Below, piece by piece: positions 1 through 8,507 of a stretch of DNA of 64,000 bases. Every line of letters starts with the position of its first letter. Position 1 is the first letter of the stretch. Where the stretch lies: NCBI GenBank assembly GCA_963628435.1, contig CAVGEY010000010.1:10828-74827 (forward strand), written 5' to 3'. The notes beneath the pieces are model-generated. The model saw only the letters and a list, made by a program, of their open reading frames with translations. It was not told the origin of the DNA and searched no databases. This DNA is from CAKSQF01 sp963628435 (GTDB lineage Bacteria; Bacillota; Clostridia; Oscillospirales; CAG-272). A program made the position numbers and the translations under genes.

Positions 1-447
1 ATTGTCTCACTTTCCAGAATAAATCCGAATATGATTAAAAGACTTTTTGAACTTGAAGTTCCCGAAATTCGTGACGGAATCGTAATTATTCAGGCCGTAA
101 CGCGCGAAGCAGGCTCAAGATCAAAGATTGCCGTTTATTCAAGAGAGCCCGGAGTCGATCCGGTAGGCGCATGCATCGGTTCACGCGGAATGCGTATAGC
201 AGGTATAGTAGATGAACTTCGCGGCGAGAAAATAGATGTAATTAAATACAGCGAAGACCCTGCGGAATTTATTGCAGCGGCACTTTCTCCCGCAAGCGTA
301 AATCAAGTTGTAGTTGACGGTGAAAAAAGCTGTCACGTTTATGTAAACCCCGATCAGCTGTCACTTGCTATCGGAAAAGTCGGGCAGAATGCGCGCCTTG
401 CCGCTCGTCTTACCGGTTATAAAATTGATATTAAAGCAGAGGTATAA
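1..447 (+). CDS. nusA: Transcription termination/antitermination factor NusA, C-terminal part (start lies before the window)
   Basis: NusA binds RNA polymerase and nascent RNA and modulates pausing, termination and antitermination. The frame is open from base 1, so the N-terminal domain and the S1 domain lie outside. The visible 148 residues hold the two KH RNA-binding domains: REAGSRSKIAVYS and the GxxG-type loop GACIGSRGMRI in KH1, then LSLAIGKVGQNARLAARL in KH2. The protein ends straight after KH2, as in Bacillus-type NusA, without the acidic repeats of proteobacterial forms. It is followed by ylxR after 25 bases, giving the usual nusA-ylxR-ylxQ-infB order. An internal ATG at 31 is not the start, because the family sequence continues upstream of it. 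Confidence 0.95.
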   Translation: MVSLSRINPNMIKRLFELEVPEIRDGIVIIQAVTREAGSRSKIAVYSREPGVDPVGACIGSRGMRIAGIVDELRGEKIDVIKYSEDPAEFIAAALSPASVNQVVVDGEKSCHVYVNPDQLSLAIGKVGQNARLAARLTGYKIDIKAEV

Positions 448-472
448 TAATTAAACTCGGAGGTTTAGTTTT

Positions 473-763
473 TTGTCTTTATCTAAAGAAAAAAAAGTCC
501 CAACCAGAAGATGTCTCGGATGCATGAATTCTTTCGATAAGAAAAGTTTGATTCGAATCGTCAAAAGTGTTGATGGAAGCATAGTTATTGATACAACCGG
601 AAAAATAGCGGGAAGAGGGGCATATATCTGTAAGCAGATATCTTGTCTTAAAAAAGCGCAAAAATCAAAACGAATTGAAAATAACCTCCAGTGTCAAATT
701 TCAGATGATATATTTGAAAATATAAAGCTCACATTGGAAGAGGAGATCGATAAGGATGAATAA
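473..763 (+). CDS. ylxR: YlxR family RNA-binding protein (DUF448)
   Basis: Small (96 aa) basic protein of the YlxR/DUF448 family, encoded between nusA and infB in many Gram-positive bacteria and thought to bind RNA. The family signature is visible near the N-terminus: PTRRCLGCMNSFDKKSLIRIV, followed by the glycine-rich GRGAYIC segment. The start is a TTG at 473, supported by the Shine-Dalgarno sequence CGGAGGT about eight bases upstream. The end overlaps the next gene by eight bases, which suggests translational coupling. Its exact role is not settled. Confidence 0.9.
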   Translation: MSLSKEKKVPTRRCLGCMNSFDKKSLIRIVKSVDGSIVIDTTGKIAGRGAYICKQISCLKKAQKSKRIENNLQCQISDDIFENIKLTLEEEIDKDE

Positions 764-1100
764 TCTTCTCGGTGTAATCGGACTTGCTTGTCGAGCCGGA
801 AAAATCAAATTCGGTGTTGAGCAAACGGTTATGACAATAAGAGCAGGAAAAAAAGATGTTTTTGTATGTCTTTCATCGGATTCGTCGGCAAATTCAAAAA
901 AAAAGGTAACCGATTGCTGCAAATTTTACGGTATCGACTATTTTGTTTTGCCTGTTTCCGGTGATGAACTCGGCAAATGCATAGGAAAAACAATGGGGGT
1001 TTCGGCTATAGCCGTAACCGATAATAATTTTCGCACAGCTCTGCTTAAACAAATTGATAGTTTGACGATTTCGGAGAGTAAAGCTCCGCAGGAGGTATAA
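756..1100 (+). CDS. rplGA: L7Ae/L30e-like ribosomal protein (YlxQ family)
   Basis: 114-residue protein of the L7Ae/L30e/S12e/Gadd45 family, which binds kink-turn RNA. It starts with the characteristic NLLGVIGLACRAGKIKFG and continues with GKKDVFVCLSSDSS, typical of the YlxQ subgroup between ylxR and infB. The ATG at 756 lies inside the last codons of ylxR and is preceded by AGGAGAT. The gene stops two bases before the infB start codon, and its own last codons carry the infB ribosome binding site. The role in ribosome or RNase P biology is inferred from the family only. Confidence 0.85.
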   Translation: MNNLLGVIGLACRAGKIKFGVEQTVMTIRAGKKDVFVCLSSDSSANSKKKVTDCCKFYGIDYFVLPVSGDELGKCIGKTMGVSAIAVTDNNFRTALLKQIDSLTISESKAPQEV

Positions 1101-1102
1101 TA

Positions 1103-3724
1103 ATGGCAGTAACTAAAATTAAACTCGCAGCTTTGGCAAAAGATTTAGATCTCAAAAACAAGGATTTAATTGATATATTAAATATCGATGGATTATCTAA
1201 AAGTTCTTCGGCAGTTCTTGAGCCGGATGAATTTTCTTATTTGCTTAACAAGCTCACCGAAAACAATCAAATTGTCGGATTTGATGATTATCTGAACGGT
1301 AAAACAAAAATTTATGATGAAAGAATTATCAGCGGCGGGTCGCCTGCTATGAAATCCGTACCGGCACCAAAAGATCAGAAGTCGGAATTAAAAACGGAAT
1401 CAAAATCATCGGATGGCGCTGACAATGTAAATAAAGCGCCCGAATCCGAAATCAAAAAGTCCGATGAAACACAAAACACAACTGCCAAAACCGGCGAAAT
1501 CAAAAACAATAATGAAAAAACAAAAAATAACAGGGAAGTACCGTTAACTCAACATAAAAAGCAGAGGGAGGATGTTAAGCAAAACAGATTTACATCTGTA
1601 AACCCTGTTGCCAATCAAACTCAGCCGAAGAAAAAGGAAAAACCTGTTGAGCAGAAACAACGTCCGCAAAATAACATATTAAGAACAAATAAAGCGGAAA
1701 ATACTTCCACAACTGTTACAAGCGCGGAAAAGATTTCATCATATACCGGAGCTAAAAATAAAGTTGTCGACACACGCGGCGCATCTGTCGACTTGTCAAA
1801 ATACGATGAAAGTCTCGAAAAATATGCAAGCGACAATACAAGTAACAAATTCGAAAACAATGATTCCCGCCAAAAACTAAAAAAACAAAATCAAAAAGGA
1901 AATACCCGTGCAGACAAAGAACGTCAGGGTATGCAAAAACTTAAACAGAATAAGCAGCAAAAGCCCGTTAAACAGCAGGTTTCTATAACCGTGCCGGATG
2001 AAATCACTGTCGGAGAGTTGGCTTCAAAGCTTAAAGTTACAGCCGGTGAAGTAGTTAAGAGGCTTATGATGCTCGGTATAATGGCGGGTATAAATCAAGT
2101 AATTGATTATGATACAGCGGAAATTGTCGGTACCGAGCTCGGTGCTAATGTATCGAAGGAAGTTGTTGTAACAATAGAAGACCGCCTTTTCGATGAAGAA
2201 ACAGATAAAGAAGACCAGCTGGTTGAAAGAGCGCCCGTGGTTTGTGTTATGGGCCATGTTGACCACGGTAAAACTTCGATACTTGATAAAATTCGCCATT
2301 CAAATGTAACAGCCGGTGAAGCAGGCGGAATTACACAGGCGATTGGTGCATACACCGTAAAAGTTAATGGTAAAGATGTAACATTCCTTGATACACCCGG
2401 CCATGAAGCATTTACAGCTATGAGAGCAAGAGGTGCCATGGCAACCGACATTGCGATTTTGGTTGTCGCTGCGGATGATGGTATAATGCCTCAAACCGTC
2501 GAAGCTATTAACCATGCAAAAGCCGCGGGTGTTGATATCATTGTGGCTATCAACAAGATGGATAAACCCGGAGCAAATCCCGAAGGCATAAAGCAAGAAT
2601 TGACGAAATACGAGCTGGTTCCGGAGGAATGGGGCGGAGATGTTATATGTGTTCCGGTTTCCGCTCTTACCGGAATGGGAATTGAAGATCTTTTGGAGAA
2701 TGTACTTCTCGTTGCCGAAGTTAAGGGACTTAAGGCTAATCCGTCAAGACGTGCTAAGGGAATAGTAATTGAAGCAAGGCTTGATAAAGGTCGCGGACCT
2801 GTTGCAACCGTTTTGGTTCAAAACGGAACGCTCAAATCCGGAGATGTCGTTATTGCCGGCAGTGCCGTCGGACGCGTTCGTGCTATGATTGATGATAAAG
2901 GAAAAACCGTAAAGTCTGCAGGACCTTCTGTTCCCGTTGAGATTACCGGTCTTTCCGATGTCCCCGAGGCAGGCGATGAATTTGCTGCCGTACGCGATGA
3001 GAAAATGGCGAGAGAACTTGCGGAACAACGCAAAACCAAGCAAAAGCAAGATGAGTTTAAGGCTAATGCAAAGGTTTCACTTGATGATTTGTTTAACCAA
3101 ATTTCAAGCGGTGTAAAGAATCTGAATATCATTATTAAAGCCGATGTAGGAGGCTCTGCCGAAGCAGTTAAATCGTCTTTGATTAAGCTTTCAAATGATG
3201 AGGTTAAGGTGAATGTAATACATACGGCAGTTGGCGGTATTACCGAAGGCGATGTTATGCTCGCGACAGCATCAAATGCCGTAATTATAGGCTTTAATGT
3301 AAGACCCGACAAAAATGCGCTTGACAGTGCAGAACGTCAAAAGGTAGATATTCATACTTATCGTATTATTTATGAATGCATTGAAGAAGTTTCAGCAGCA
3401 ATGAAAGGTATGCTTGCACCTACTTATAAAGAAAATCTGCTCGGTCATGCCGAAGTGCGTCAGACTATACATGTATCAAGCGTCGGAACAATTGCGGGCT
3501 CATATGTTCAAGATGGAAAAATCACGAGAAATTCGCTTATCAGAGTTGTACGCGATGGAGTTGTAATTTATGAAGATAAGATTTCTTCGCTGAGACGCTT
3601 TAAGGATGATGTAAAAGAAGTTGCATCCGGATATGAATGCGGTATAGGCCTTGAAAAATTCAATGATATAAAAGAGGGCGACATACTCGAGGCTTATGAG
3701 ATGGTTCAGGTTAGACCGGAATAA
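1103..3724 (+). CDS. infB: Translation initiation factor IF-2
   Basis: GTPase that delivers initiator fMet-tRNA to the 30S subunit and promotes subunit joining. The 873 residues show an N-terminal IF2-N module (about 1-55), a long Lys/Asn/Gln-rich disordered linker (about 75-290), a second IF2-N module (about 295-345), then the G domain. The G1 motif GHVDHGKT is at 384-391, with DTPGHEAF (G3) and NKMD (G4) following, and the beta-barrel and C-terminal fMet-binding domains to the end. The start has an AGGAGG ribosome binding site. Unlike many relatives, no rbfA or truB follows; a terminator closes the operon. Confidence 0.97.
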   Translation: MAVTKIKLAALAKDLDLKNKDLIDILNIDGLSKSSSAVLEPDEFSYLLNKLTENNQIVGFDDYLNGKTKIYDERIISGGSPAMKSVPAPKDQKSELKTESKSSDGADNVNKAPESEIKKSDETQNTTAKTGEIKNNNEKTKNNREVPLTQHKKQREDVKQNRFTSVNPVANQTQPKKKEKPVEQKQRPQNNILRTNKAENTSTTVTSAEKISSYTGAKNKVVDTRGASVDLSKYDESLEKYASDNTSNKFENNDSRQKLKKQNQKGNTRADKERQGMQKLKQNKQQKPVKQQVSITVPDEITVGELASKLKVTAGEVVKRLMMLGIMAGINQVIDYDTAEIVGTELGANVSKEVVVTIEDRLFDEETDKEDQLVERAPVVCVMGHVDHGKTSILDKIRHSNVTAGEAGGITQAIGAYTVKVNGKDVTFLDTPGHEAFTAMRARGAMATDIAILVVAADDGIMPQTVEAINHAKAAGVDIIVAINKMDKPGANPEGIKQELTKYELVPEEWGGDVICVPVSALTGMGIEDLLENVLLVAEVKGLKANPSRRAKGIVIEARLDKGRGPVATVLVQNGTLKSGDVVIAGSAVGRVRAMIDDKGKTVKSAGPSVPVEITGLSDVPEAGDEFAAVRDEKMARELAEQRKTKQKQDEFKANAKVSLDDLFNQISSGVKNLNIIIKADVGGSAEAVKSSLIKLSNDEVKVNVIHTAVGGITEGDVMLATASNAVIIGFNVRPDKNALDSAERQKVDIHTYRIIYECIEEVSAAMKGMLAPTYKENLLGHAEVRQTIHVSSVGTIAGSYVQDGKITRNSLIRVVRDGVVIYEDKISSLRRFKDDVKEVASGYECGIGLEKFNDIKEGDILEAYEMVQVRPE

Positions 3725-3753
3725 AAAATAAATATAACTTAAACAAGAATAAG

Positions 3754-3782
3754 CGGCAATAGTTATCATTGCCGTTTTTTCT
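3754..3782 (+). terminator. Rho-independent terminator after infB
   Basis: Stem CGGCAAT / ATTGCCG with a seven-base loop, followed directly by a run of Ts. It lies about 30 bases after the infB stop and ends the nusA-infB transcript. Confidence 0.85.
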
Positions 3783-3793
3783 TATATTAAATG

Positions 3794-3828
3794 AAAAAGT
3801 CCACAGGATTATATCCTGTGGACTTTTT
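3794..3828 (-). terminator. Terminator of gap, likely active in both directions
   Basis: Perfect stem AAAAAGTCCACAGGAT / ATCCTGTGGACTTTTT with a three-base loop. It has T-rich flanks on both strands and sits 22 bases past the gap stop codon, between two converging genes. Confidence 0.85.
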
Positions 3829-3850
3829 ACGTTAGAATTTATTGTAAGAA

Positions 3851-4927
3851 TTATTTAATGCAGTTCTCAGCAAAATACTTAATTGTACGTACCATCTGGC
3901 TCGTATAGGAGTTTTCATTGTCATACCAAGAAACAACCTGAACCTCATAAAGATCATCGGCAATCTTTGCAACCATTGTCTGAGTTGCATCAAACAGAGA
4001 ACCATATCTCATTCCGATAACATCTGATGAAACGATAGGATCTTCGTTATAACCGAAAGATTCGGAAGACGCAGCCTTCATAGCAGCATTGATACCTTCC
4101 TTGGTAATATCATTACCCTTTACAACAGCTGTAAGAAGAGTAGTAGAACCGGTAGGAACAGGAACTCTCTGCGCAGAGCCGATAAGCTTACCGTTAAGTT
4201 CGGGAATTACAAGTCCGATAGCCTTAGCAGCACCGGTAGAGTTAGGAACAATGTTCGCAGCACCTGCACGAGCACGTCTCTTATCGCCTTTTCTGTGAGG
4301 ACCATCGAGGATCATCTGGTCGCCTGTATATGCATGAATTGTTGACATGATACCGCTCTGAATGGGAGCATAATCATTAAGAGCTTTAGCCATAGGAGCG
4401 AGGCAGTTTGTTGTGCAGGAAGCAGCAGAGATGATATTATCATCAGATGTTAATGTTCCTTCGTTTACGCTGTATACAATAGTCTTAAGATCATTTCCTG
4501 CGGGTGCGGAAATAACAACTTTCTTAGCACCTGCATCAATGTGTGCCTGGCTCTTTGCCTTTGAGCAGTAGAAGCCTGTGCATTCAAGAACAACATCGAC
4601 ATCAAGCTCGCCCCAAGGAAGATCAGCAGCCTTAGGCATAGCATAAATTGTGATTTCTTTTCCGTCTACAATAATTGCGCCGGGAACTTTAACGGTCTTG
4701 CCGTCTTCTTCGTATACTGCTTCCTTATAATCTACAGTATGAAGATTTTCGCCGATTCTTCCGCAATATCCACCCTGAGCGGTGTCATATTTAAGAAGAT
4801 TAGCAAGCATTTCAGGGCTGGTTAAGTCGTTAATTGCTACTATTTCATACCCTTCTGCGCCGAACATCTGTCTGAACGCCAAACGTCCGATACGTCCAAA
4901 TCCATTAATTGCAACTTTAACTGACAT
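3851..4927 (-). CDS. gap: Glyceraldehyde-3-phosphate dehydrogenase, type I
   Basis: Glycolytic enzyme that converts glyceraldehyde 3-phosphate, NAD+ and phosphate to 1,3-bisphosphoglycerate. The N-terminal Rossmann motif is VAINGFGRIGRLAF, and the active site SAASCTTNCLAP carries catalytic Cys171, with His198 in STIHAYTGDQ. The start was set at the ATG at 4927 because GGAGGAAAAT lies just upstream and the family begins with this motif; the longer frame would add 12 unsupported residues. At 358 aa it is somewhat longer than the usual 335-340, mainly through a segment around residues 65-95. It stands alone with its own promoter and terminator. Confidence 0.97.
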   Translation of the reverse strand: MSVKVAINGFGRIGRLAFRQMFGAEGYEIVAINDLTSPEMLANLLKYDTAQGGYCGRIGENLHTVDYKEAVYEEDGKTVKVPGAIIVDGKEITIYAMPKAADLPWGELDVDVVLECTGFYCSKAKSQAHIDAGAKKVVISAPAGNDLKTIVYSVNEGTLTSDDNIISAASCTTNCLAPMAKALNDYAPIQSGIMSTIHAYTGDQMILDGPHRKGDKRRARAGAANIVPNSTGAAKAIGLVIPELNGKLIGSAQRVPVPTGSTTLLTAVVKGNDITKEGINAAMKAASSESFGYNEDPIVSSDVIGMRYGSLFDATQTMVAKIADDLYEVQVVSWYDNENSYTSQMVRTIKYFAENCIK

Positions 4928-4981
4928 TAGATTTTCCTCCAATAAATATTCTATTTGTACCATTTCTTTTCGTACCCATAT

Positions 4982-5010
4982 ATTTTATATTAAAGCTTTC
5001 GATTATTCAA
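4982..5010 (-). promoter_or_regulatory. Likely sigma-A promoter of gap
   Basis: On the minus strand, TTGAAT (5005-5010) and TAAAAT (4982-4987) are 17 bases apart, about 55 bases upstream of the gap start codon. Confidence 0.55.
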
Positions 5011-5082
5011 TATTTTTTTGATAATTTCATTATTTTTTTACATTAATATAAAATTTCGTTCAAATTACTTTTGATTTCATTA

Positions 5083-5111
5083 TTTACAAATTTTATTGAT
5101 TTTGATATAAT
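5083..5111 (+). promoter_or_regulatory. Sigma-A promoter of the 5151 gene
   Basis: TTTACA (5083-5088) and TATAAT (5106-5111) are separated by 17 bases, about 40 bases upstream of the start codon at 5151. Confidence 0.75.
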
Positions 5112-5150
5112 TACATTAAAAATAATAGAGAAAAGCGTAGGTGAGAAATT

Positions 5151-6236
5151 ATGAAGTATATTGCGGGAAATAACGGATTTGATGATCTGCTTTTTCCGGT
5201 AATTATATGTAACTCCGACGGACTTGTTATTTACAAAAATGATGCGGCTGTAAAAAACATAAGACTTCCGAGACGCAGAACAGATATATTTTCCCATCTT
5301 AATGTTATTGACAGAAATCATTTACGCTTGTTAAAATATCAATCTTTTCCAATAGCTTTGAAAGTATTTACCGGTGACAAAAATGCTTTTGCAATAGTTC
5401 AAAAATATGATTATAATTTAGTTCACTCCACATTATGGATTTTTCCGCCTTTTATGCAGGTTAATTATTCGTCGGTTGAACTTTCAAAATTCGGTAACAT
5501 TATCTTGTCTCAATCAAACTGCATATGTGATATTGTTTCAGGCTTAGAAAACAAATCCAAAACATTGGATGAAAAAGAAATAAAAAAACTGAACGGCAGA
5601 ATTTGCAGAAGAATTAACCGCATCATATCTTCAATAGCCCGAGATACCGAAAACGACTGTTATATCTCAGTTAATAATTTTCTTAACAAATGCCTTTCGA
5701 AAGTCGCCTCTGTATTCAATGAAAATAAATACTTTTTGGATCTTTTCATAAACGAGTCCGTGTGTGATAATGAAAATAAGATAAGCATAAACAAATTCAT
5801 TGTCTTTTATACTCACATTTTTTCAATGCTCTGTGAAATTGCTCAAAATAATCAAATTAAAGCAGATTTCAAAGAAATAAAAGAAAATGAGTTAAGACTC
5901 AGCTTGAGTTTTTCAATAAATTATCCGCCATTTTACACCGAAAAAGAAAATAATCTTAATTTGATGGAAAAATTTATTCACGGTCACAATGTTGATATCG
6001 CTGTAATAAAAAAATTCATTGATATTTGCGGGTATAAATTTAACTTTTCAATTAAATCCGATTGTTATTATAATGCCATTTTTGACTTTTCGATTCCGTG
6101 CATATCAGAAGACGGGCATTCTAATCAAAACTATGCCGACAAGCACTGCGATAATATCGGAAATGATCTTTGCGCATTAACAAATAATATGCTTTTATGT
6201 GCGAAGTTCTTACCCGATTCCGACAGGTTGTCATGA
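5151..6236 (+). CDS. PAS-like and degenerate histidine-kinase-like protein, function unknown
   Basis: I do not recognise a named family for this 361-residue soluble protein. Residues about 8-55 (DDLLFPVIICNSDGLVIYKN) look like the start of a PAS sensor domain. Residues about 115-165 resemble the two-helix dimerisation region of a sensor kinase, but I see no phospho-acceptor His in an H-box. The rest has the rhythm of a GHKL ATPase (SINKFIVFYTHIFSMLCEIAQNN), but clear N, G1 and G2 boxes are missing. No membrane segment or response regulator is visible. It could be a pseudokinase-type regulator. AGGTGAG supports the ATG, and a strong promoter precedes it. It is rich in Asn, Lys and Ile. Confidence 0.6.
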   Translation: MKYIAGNNGFDDLLFPVIICNSDGLVIYKNDAAVKNIRLPRRRTDIFSHLNVIDRNHLRLLKYQSFPIALKVFTGDKNAFAIVQKYDYNLVHSTLWIFPPFMQVNYSSVELSKFGNIILSQSNCICDIVSGLENKSKTLDEKEIKKLNGRICRRINRIISSIARDTENDCYISVNNFLNKCLSKVASVFNENKYFLDLFINESVCDNENKISINKFIVFYTHIFSMLCEIAQNNQIKADFKEIKENELRLSLSFSINYPPFYTEKENNLNLMEKFIHGHNVDIAVIKKFIDICGYKFNFSIKSDCYYNAIFDFSIPCISEDGHSNQNYADKHCDNIGNDLCALTNNMLLCAKFLPDSDRLS

Positions 6237-6350
6237 CTTTGAAATGTTTTATTTCATTGGTTCAATTTATTATTTACAAAAAATTCAATTTAGTGTTACA
6301 ACACAAAAATGTAGTTATATTACAATTATCAATTGAAATCAGGGACTGAA

Positions 6351-7250
6351 ATGTTTGGATATATTAAAATTTATTCTCCCGAACTTCTTGTCAAAGAGGA
6401 TACTTTTTATCGTGCCGCATATTGTGGATTGTGCCACTATATGAACAGTATTTGCAAACTTTTTCCGTTGACGTTATCATATGATTTTACATTTCTTTCT
6501 GTTCTTCGAATGGGAATCTCTGACGAAAAAATATCATTCAAGAAAAAAAGATGTATTGTACATCCATTTAAGAAAAAAGTATATGTGGAAAAAAACGATT
6601 CTGTTAAATTTTCTTGTTCATCAGCTGCTTTCTTTCTGCATTGTAAATTTAATGACGATTATTCGGATAACAGTGGGATAAAAAGAATCATATCAAAAAT
6701 CGGTATGAATTACTCAAAAAAAATTGAAAGTAAACTCGAAAAAAAAACTAATATTTCAGACACTTTGAAAAATGATATTTTAGATAAATTATCATCAATT
6801 TACGAACTTGAAAAAAATAATGTTGACAGTGTATATTTACCGGCGGATTTATTCGGTGATATTATGGGAAGCGTATTTTCTTATGAAATAAATGAGCCGG
6901 ATAATAACCGTTGTTTGTTTGAGCTCGGAAAACATATCGGTCGATGGATATATATAATAGATGCTTTCGATGACTTAGAGTCTGATATAAAAAAGGGAAG
7001 TTATAATCCGTTTGCCGTTTTGAGCGATTATAAATCAGAGTTGTTTCCAGAACGTATTCTTGACGCATTGAAGCTCGAACTCAGAGATGCCGGTTTGGCG
7101 TTGGAGCTACTTAAGTTTAATGATCAAAATTTGTATCATATTGTTAAAAATGTAATCTATTTCGGATTACCTAAAGAAGCAGACAGAATTTATCAAAAAA
7201 ACAAAAAATATCTGCAATCTGTTGCAATCAACCGGGAGATTAATCAATGA
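6351..7250 (+). CDS. DUF5685 family protein
   Basis: 299-residue protein of the uncharacterised DUF5685 family common in Clostridia. Family hallmarks are the N-terminus MFGYIKIYSPELLVKE, the early YCGLCHYMN Cys pair, a CIVHPFKKK segment, and the late DAFDDLESDIKKGSYNPF stretch. The acidic DxxDDxxxD pattern recalls all-helical prenyltransferase-like folds, but no activity can be claimed. I chose the ATG at 6351 because AGGGA sits at a good distance and relatives begin with MFGY; an upstream TTG at 6333 has no such site. The stop overlaps the DnaJ gene by four bases (ATGA), so the two are coupled. Confidence 0.85.
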   Translation: MFGYIKIYSPELLVKEDTFYRAAYCGLCHYMNSICKLFPLTLSYDFTFLSVLRMGISDEKISFKKKRCIVHPFKKKVYVEKNDSVKFSCSSAAFFLHCKFNDDYSDNSGIKRIISKIGMNYSKKIESKLEKKTNISDTLKNDILDKLSSIYELEKNNVDSVYLPADLFGDIMGSVFSYEINEPDNNRCLFELGKHIGRWIYIIDAFDDLESDIKKGSYNPFAVLSDYKSELFPERILDALKLELRDAGLALELLKFNDQNLYHIVKNVIYFGLPKEADRIYQKNKKYLQSVAINREINQ

Positions 7251-7873
7251 ACGATCCATACAAAGTCCTTGGAATATCGCGTAACGCCACCGATGAAGAA
7301 GTAAAAAAAGCCTATCGTGATTTAGCAAGGAAATACCATCCTGACAATTATGTTGATAATCCTCTTTCCGATTTGGTTCAGGAAAAAATGAAAGAGATTA
7401 ATGAAGCATATGACACCATACAAAAAGAACGTGCAGCCGAAAAAAATACATATAATCAAGGTACAACAGGCGAAACTTATTCGACCGGTAACTCAAATTA
7501 TTCCGGTGAACTGGTTCACGCCCGTCAGCTCATAAACGAAGGAAGATATTCGGAGTCTGATATAGTTTTGTGCAGCATTCCAGCTCAGGGTCGGAATGCA
7601 GAATGGAATTTTTTGATGGGAATTGTCAAAACAAGACGCGGATATTATTATGATGCAATGCGATTTTTTGAAACAGCATGCTATCTCGACCCCGGTAATG
7701 CAGAATACAGATATGCGTTAAATGATATTCGCAATCAAAGCGGAAATTTTGCAAGATCAAATAACACTTACAAGACAACAAGTAACAGTGATGATTGTTC
7801 CGCATGTGATATTTGTCAAGGTTTGATATGCGCAAATTGCTGCTGTGAATGTATGGGTGGAAATTGTTTCTGA
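7247..7873 (+). CDS. DnaJ-domain protein with a cysteine-rich tail
   Basis: 208 residues. The N-terminal J-domain (about 1-62) is intact, with KVLGISRNATDEEVKKAYRD and the HPD tripeptide in ARKYHPDNY, so it should stimulate an Hsp70 ATPase. The middle (about 85-165) has TPR-like helices (ARQLINEGRYSESDIVL, FLMGIVKTRRGYYYDAMRFF). The last 25 residues hold nine cysteines in a CxxCxxC...CxxCCCxC...C pattern, which suggests a metal or Fe-S site. It lacks the central zinc-finger and the client domains of classic DnaJ. It is translationally coupled to DUF5685 upstream and followed by a membrane protein, so the three probably act together. Confidence 0.85.
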   Translation: MNDPYKVLGISRNATDEEVKKAYRDLARKYHPDNYVDNPLSDLVQEKMKEINEAYDTIQKERAAEKNTYNQGTTGETYSTGNSNYSGELVHARQLINEGRYSESDIVLCSIPAQGRNAEWNFLMGIVKTRRGYYYDAMRFFETACYLDPGNAEYRYALNDIRNQSGNFARSNNTYKTTSNSDDCSACDICQGLICANCCCECMGGNCF

Positions 7874-7916
7874 TAAATATCAAAATCATACAACAAATAT
7901 TAAAGGATCTAATCAT

Positions 7917-8447
7917 ATGAGAGCTCAAAGGCAGCTAAAAGTTAAAAAGATGGTTCTTTCGGCGGTCTTTTCTGCAATTAGTGTAGTAATCTTGTGGATT
8001 GGCGGTATACTTGGCGATCTTGATCTAACGTTTGCCGCTTTTTCGTCACTTATAATTGTACTTTCGGTTGTTGAAATGGGAACAGGATACGCCTTTTTGG
8101 TTTATTGTGTTACTTCAACTCTCTGCCTTATTCTGTTTCCGACTTTTTTCATTACACCGATGTATGTTTTGTTTGTCGGTATTTTTCCCATAATCAAATA
8201 CTATTTCGAAAAACTGAATAAGTTAGTGGCGTTTCTCCTGAAAATTGGTTTTACGAATTTAATGCTTGCTGTTTTACTTTATCTGGGAAGCTATATATTC
8301 GGGATAAAAGATGATACTGCGGCGTGGATTATTATTTTGCTCGGAAATATAGCCTTTGTTTTATTCGATTACGCTTTAACCGGTCTGGTTGCAATATATG
8401 AGGCTAAAATCAGAAAAAAAATCGGAATAAAAAAAATGCTGAAATAA
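7917..8447 (+). CDS. Small multi-pass membrane protein, S-component-like
   Basis: 176 residues with about five hydrophobic segments: KKMVLSAVFSAISVVILWIG, a second around 40-60, then 70-95, 115-135 and 140-165, ending in a Lys-rich cytoplasmic tail. The start at 7917 (MRAQRQLKVKK) follows AAAGGAT; an in-frame start at 7845 would overlap the DnaJ gene by 29 bases and has no ribosome binding site. The overall look is that of a substrate-binding S component of an ECF transporter or a related integral membrane protein, but no subfamily motif was recognised. It is the last gene of the DUF5685/DnaJ unit. Confidence 0.7.
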   Translation: MRAQRQLKVKKMVLSAVFSAISVVILWIGGILGDLDLTFAAFSSLIIVLSVVEMGTGYAFLVYCVTSTLCLILFPTFFITPMYVLFVGIFPIIKYYFEKLNKLVAFLLKIGFTNLMLAVLLYLGSYIFGIKDDTAAWIIILLGNIAFVLFDYALTGLVAIYEAKIRKKIGIKKMLK

Positions 8448-8482
8448 AATTCTCCTTGAGCTTTTGCTCAAGGAGAATTTTA
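8445..8482. terminator. Bidirectional terminator between the membrane-protein gene and pncB
   Basis: Perfect 17-base stem TAAAATTCTCCTTGAGC with a TTTT loop. Its 5' end contains the stop codon of the upstream gene, and its AT-rich ends allow termination from either side. Confidence 0.85.
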
Positions 8483-8507
8483 TGTTATGTCATTTAACAA
8501 AAATCAA

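Noticed and set aside
1381..1980. Low-complexity Lys/Asn/Gln-rich stretch in infB as a repeat or insertion
   Set aside because: It is the normal variable linker between IF2-N modules; no repeated unit was found.
2107..2451. Minus-strand frames of about 100 codons opposite infB
   Set aside because: They are shadows of the well-conserved G domain, with no start signals or recognisable protein features.
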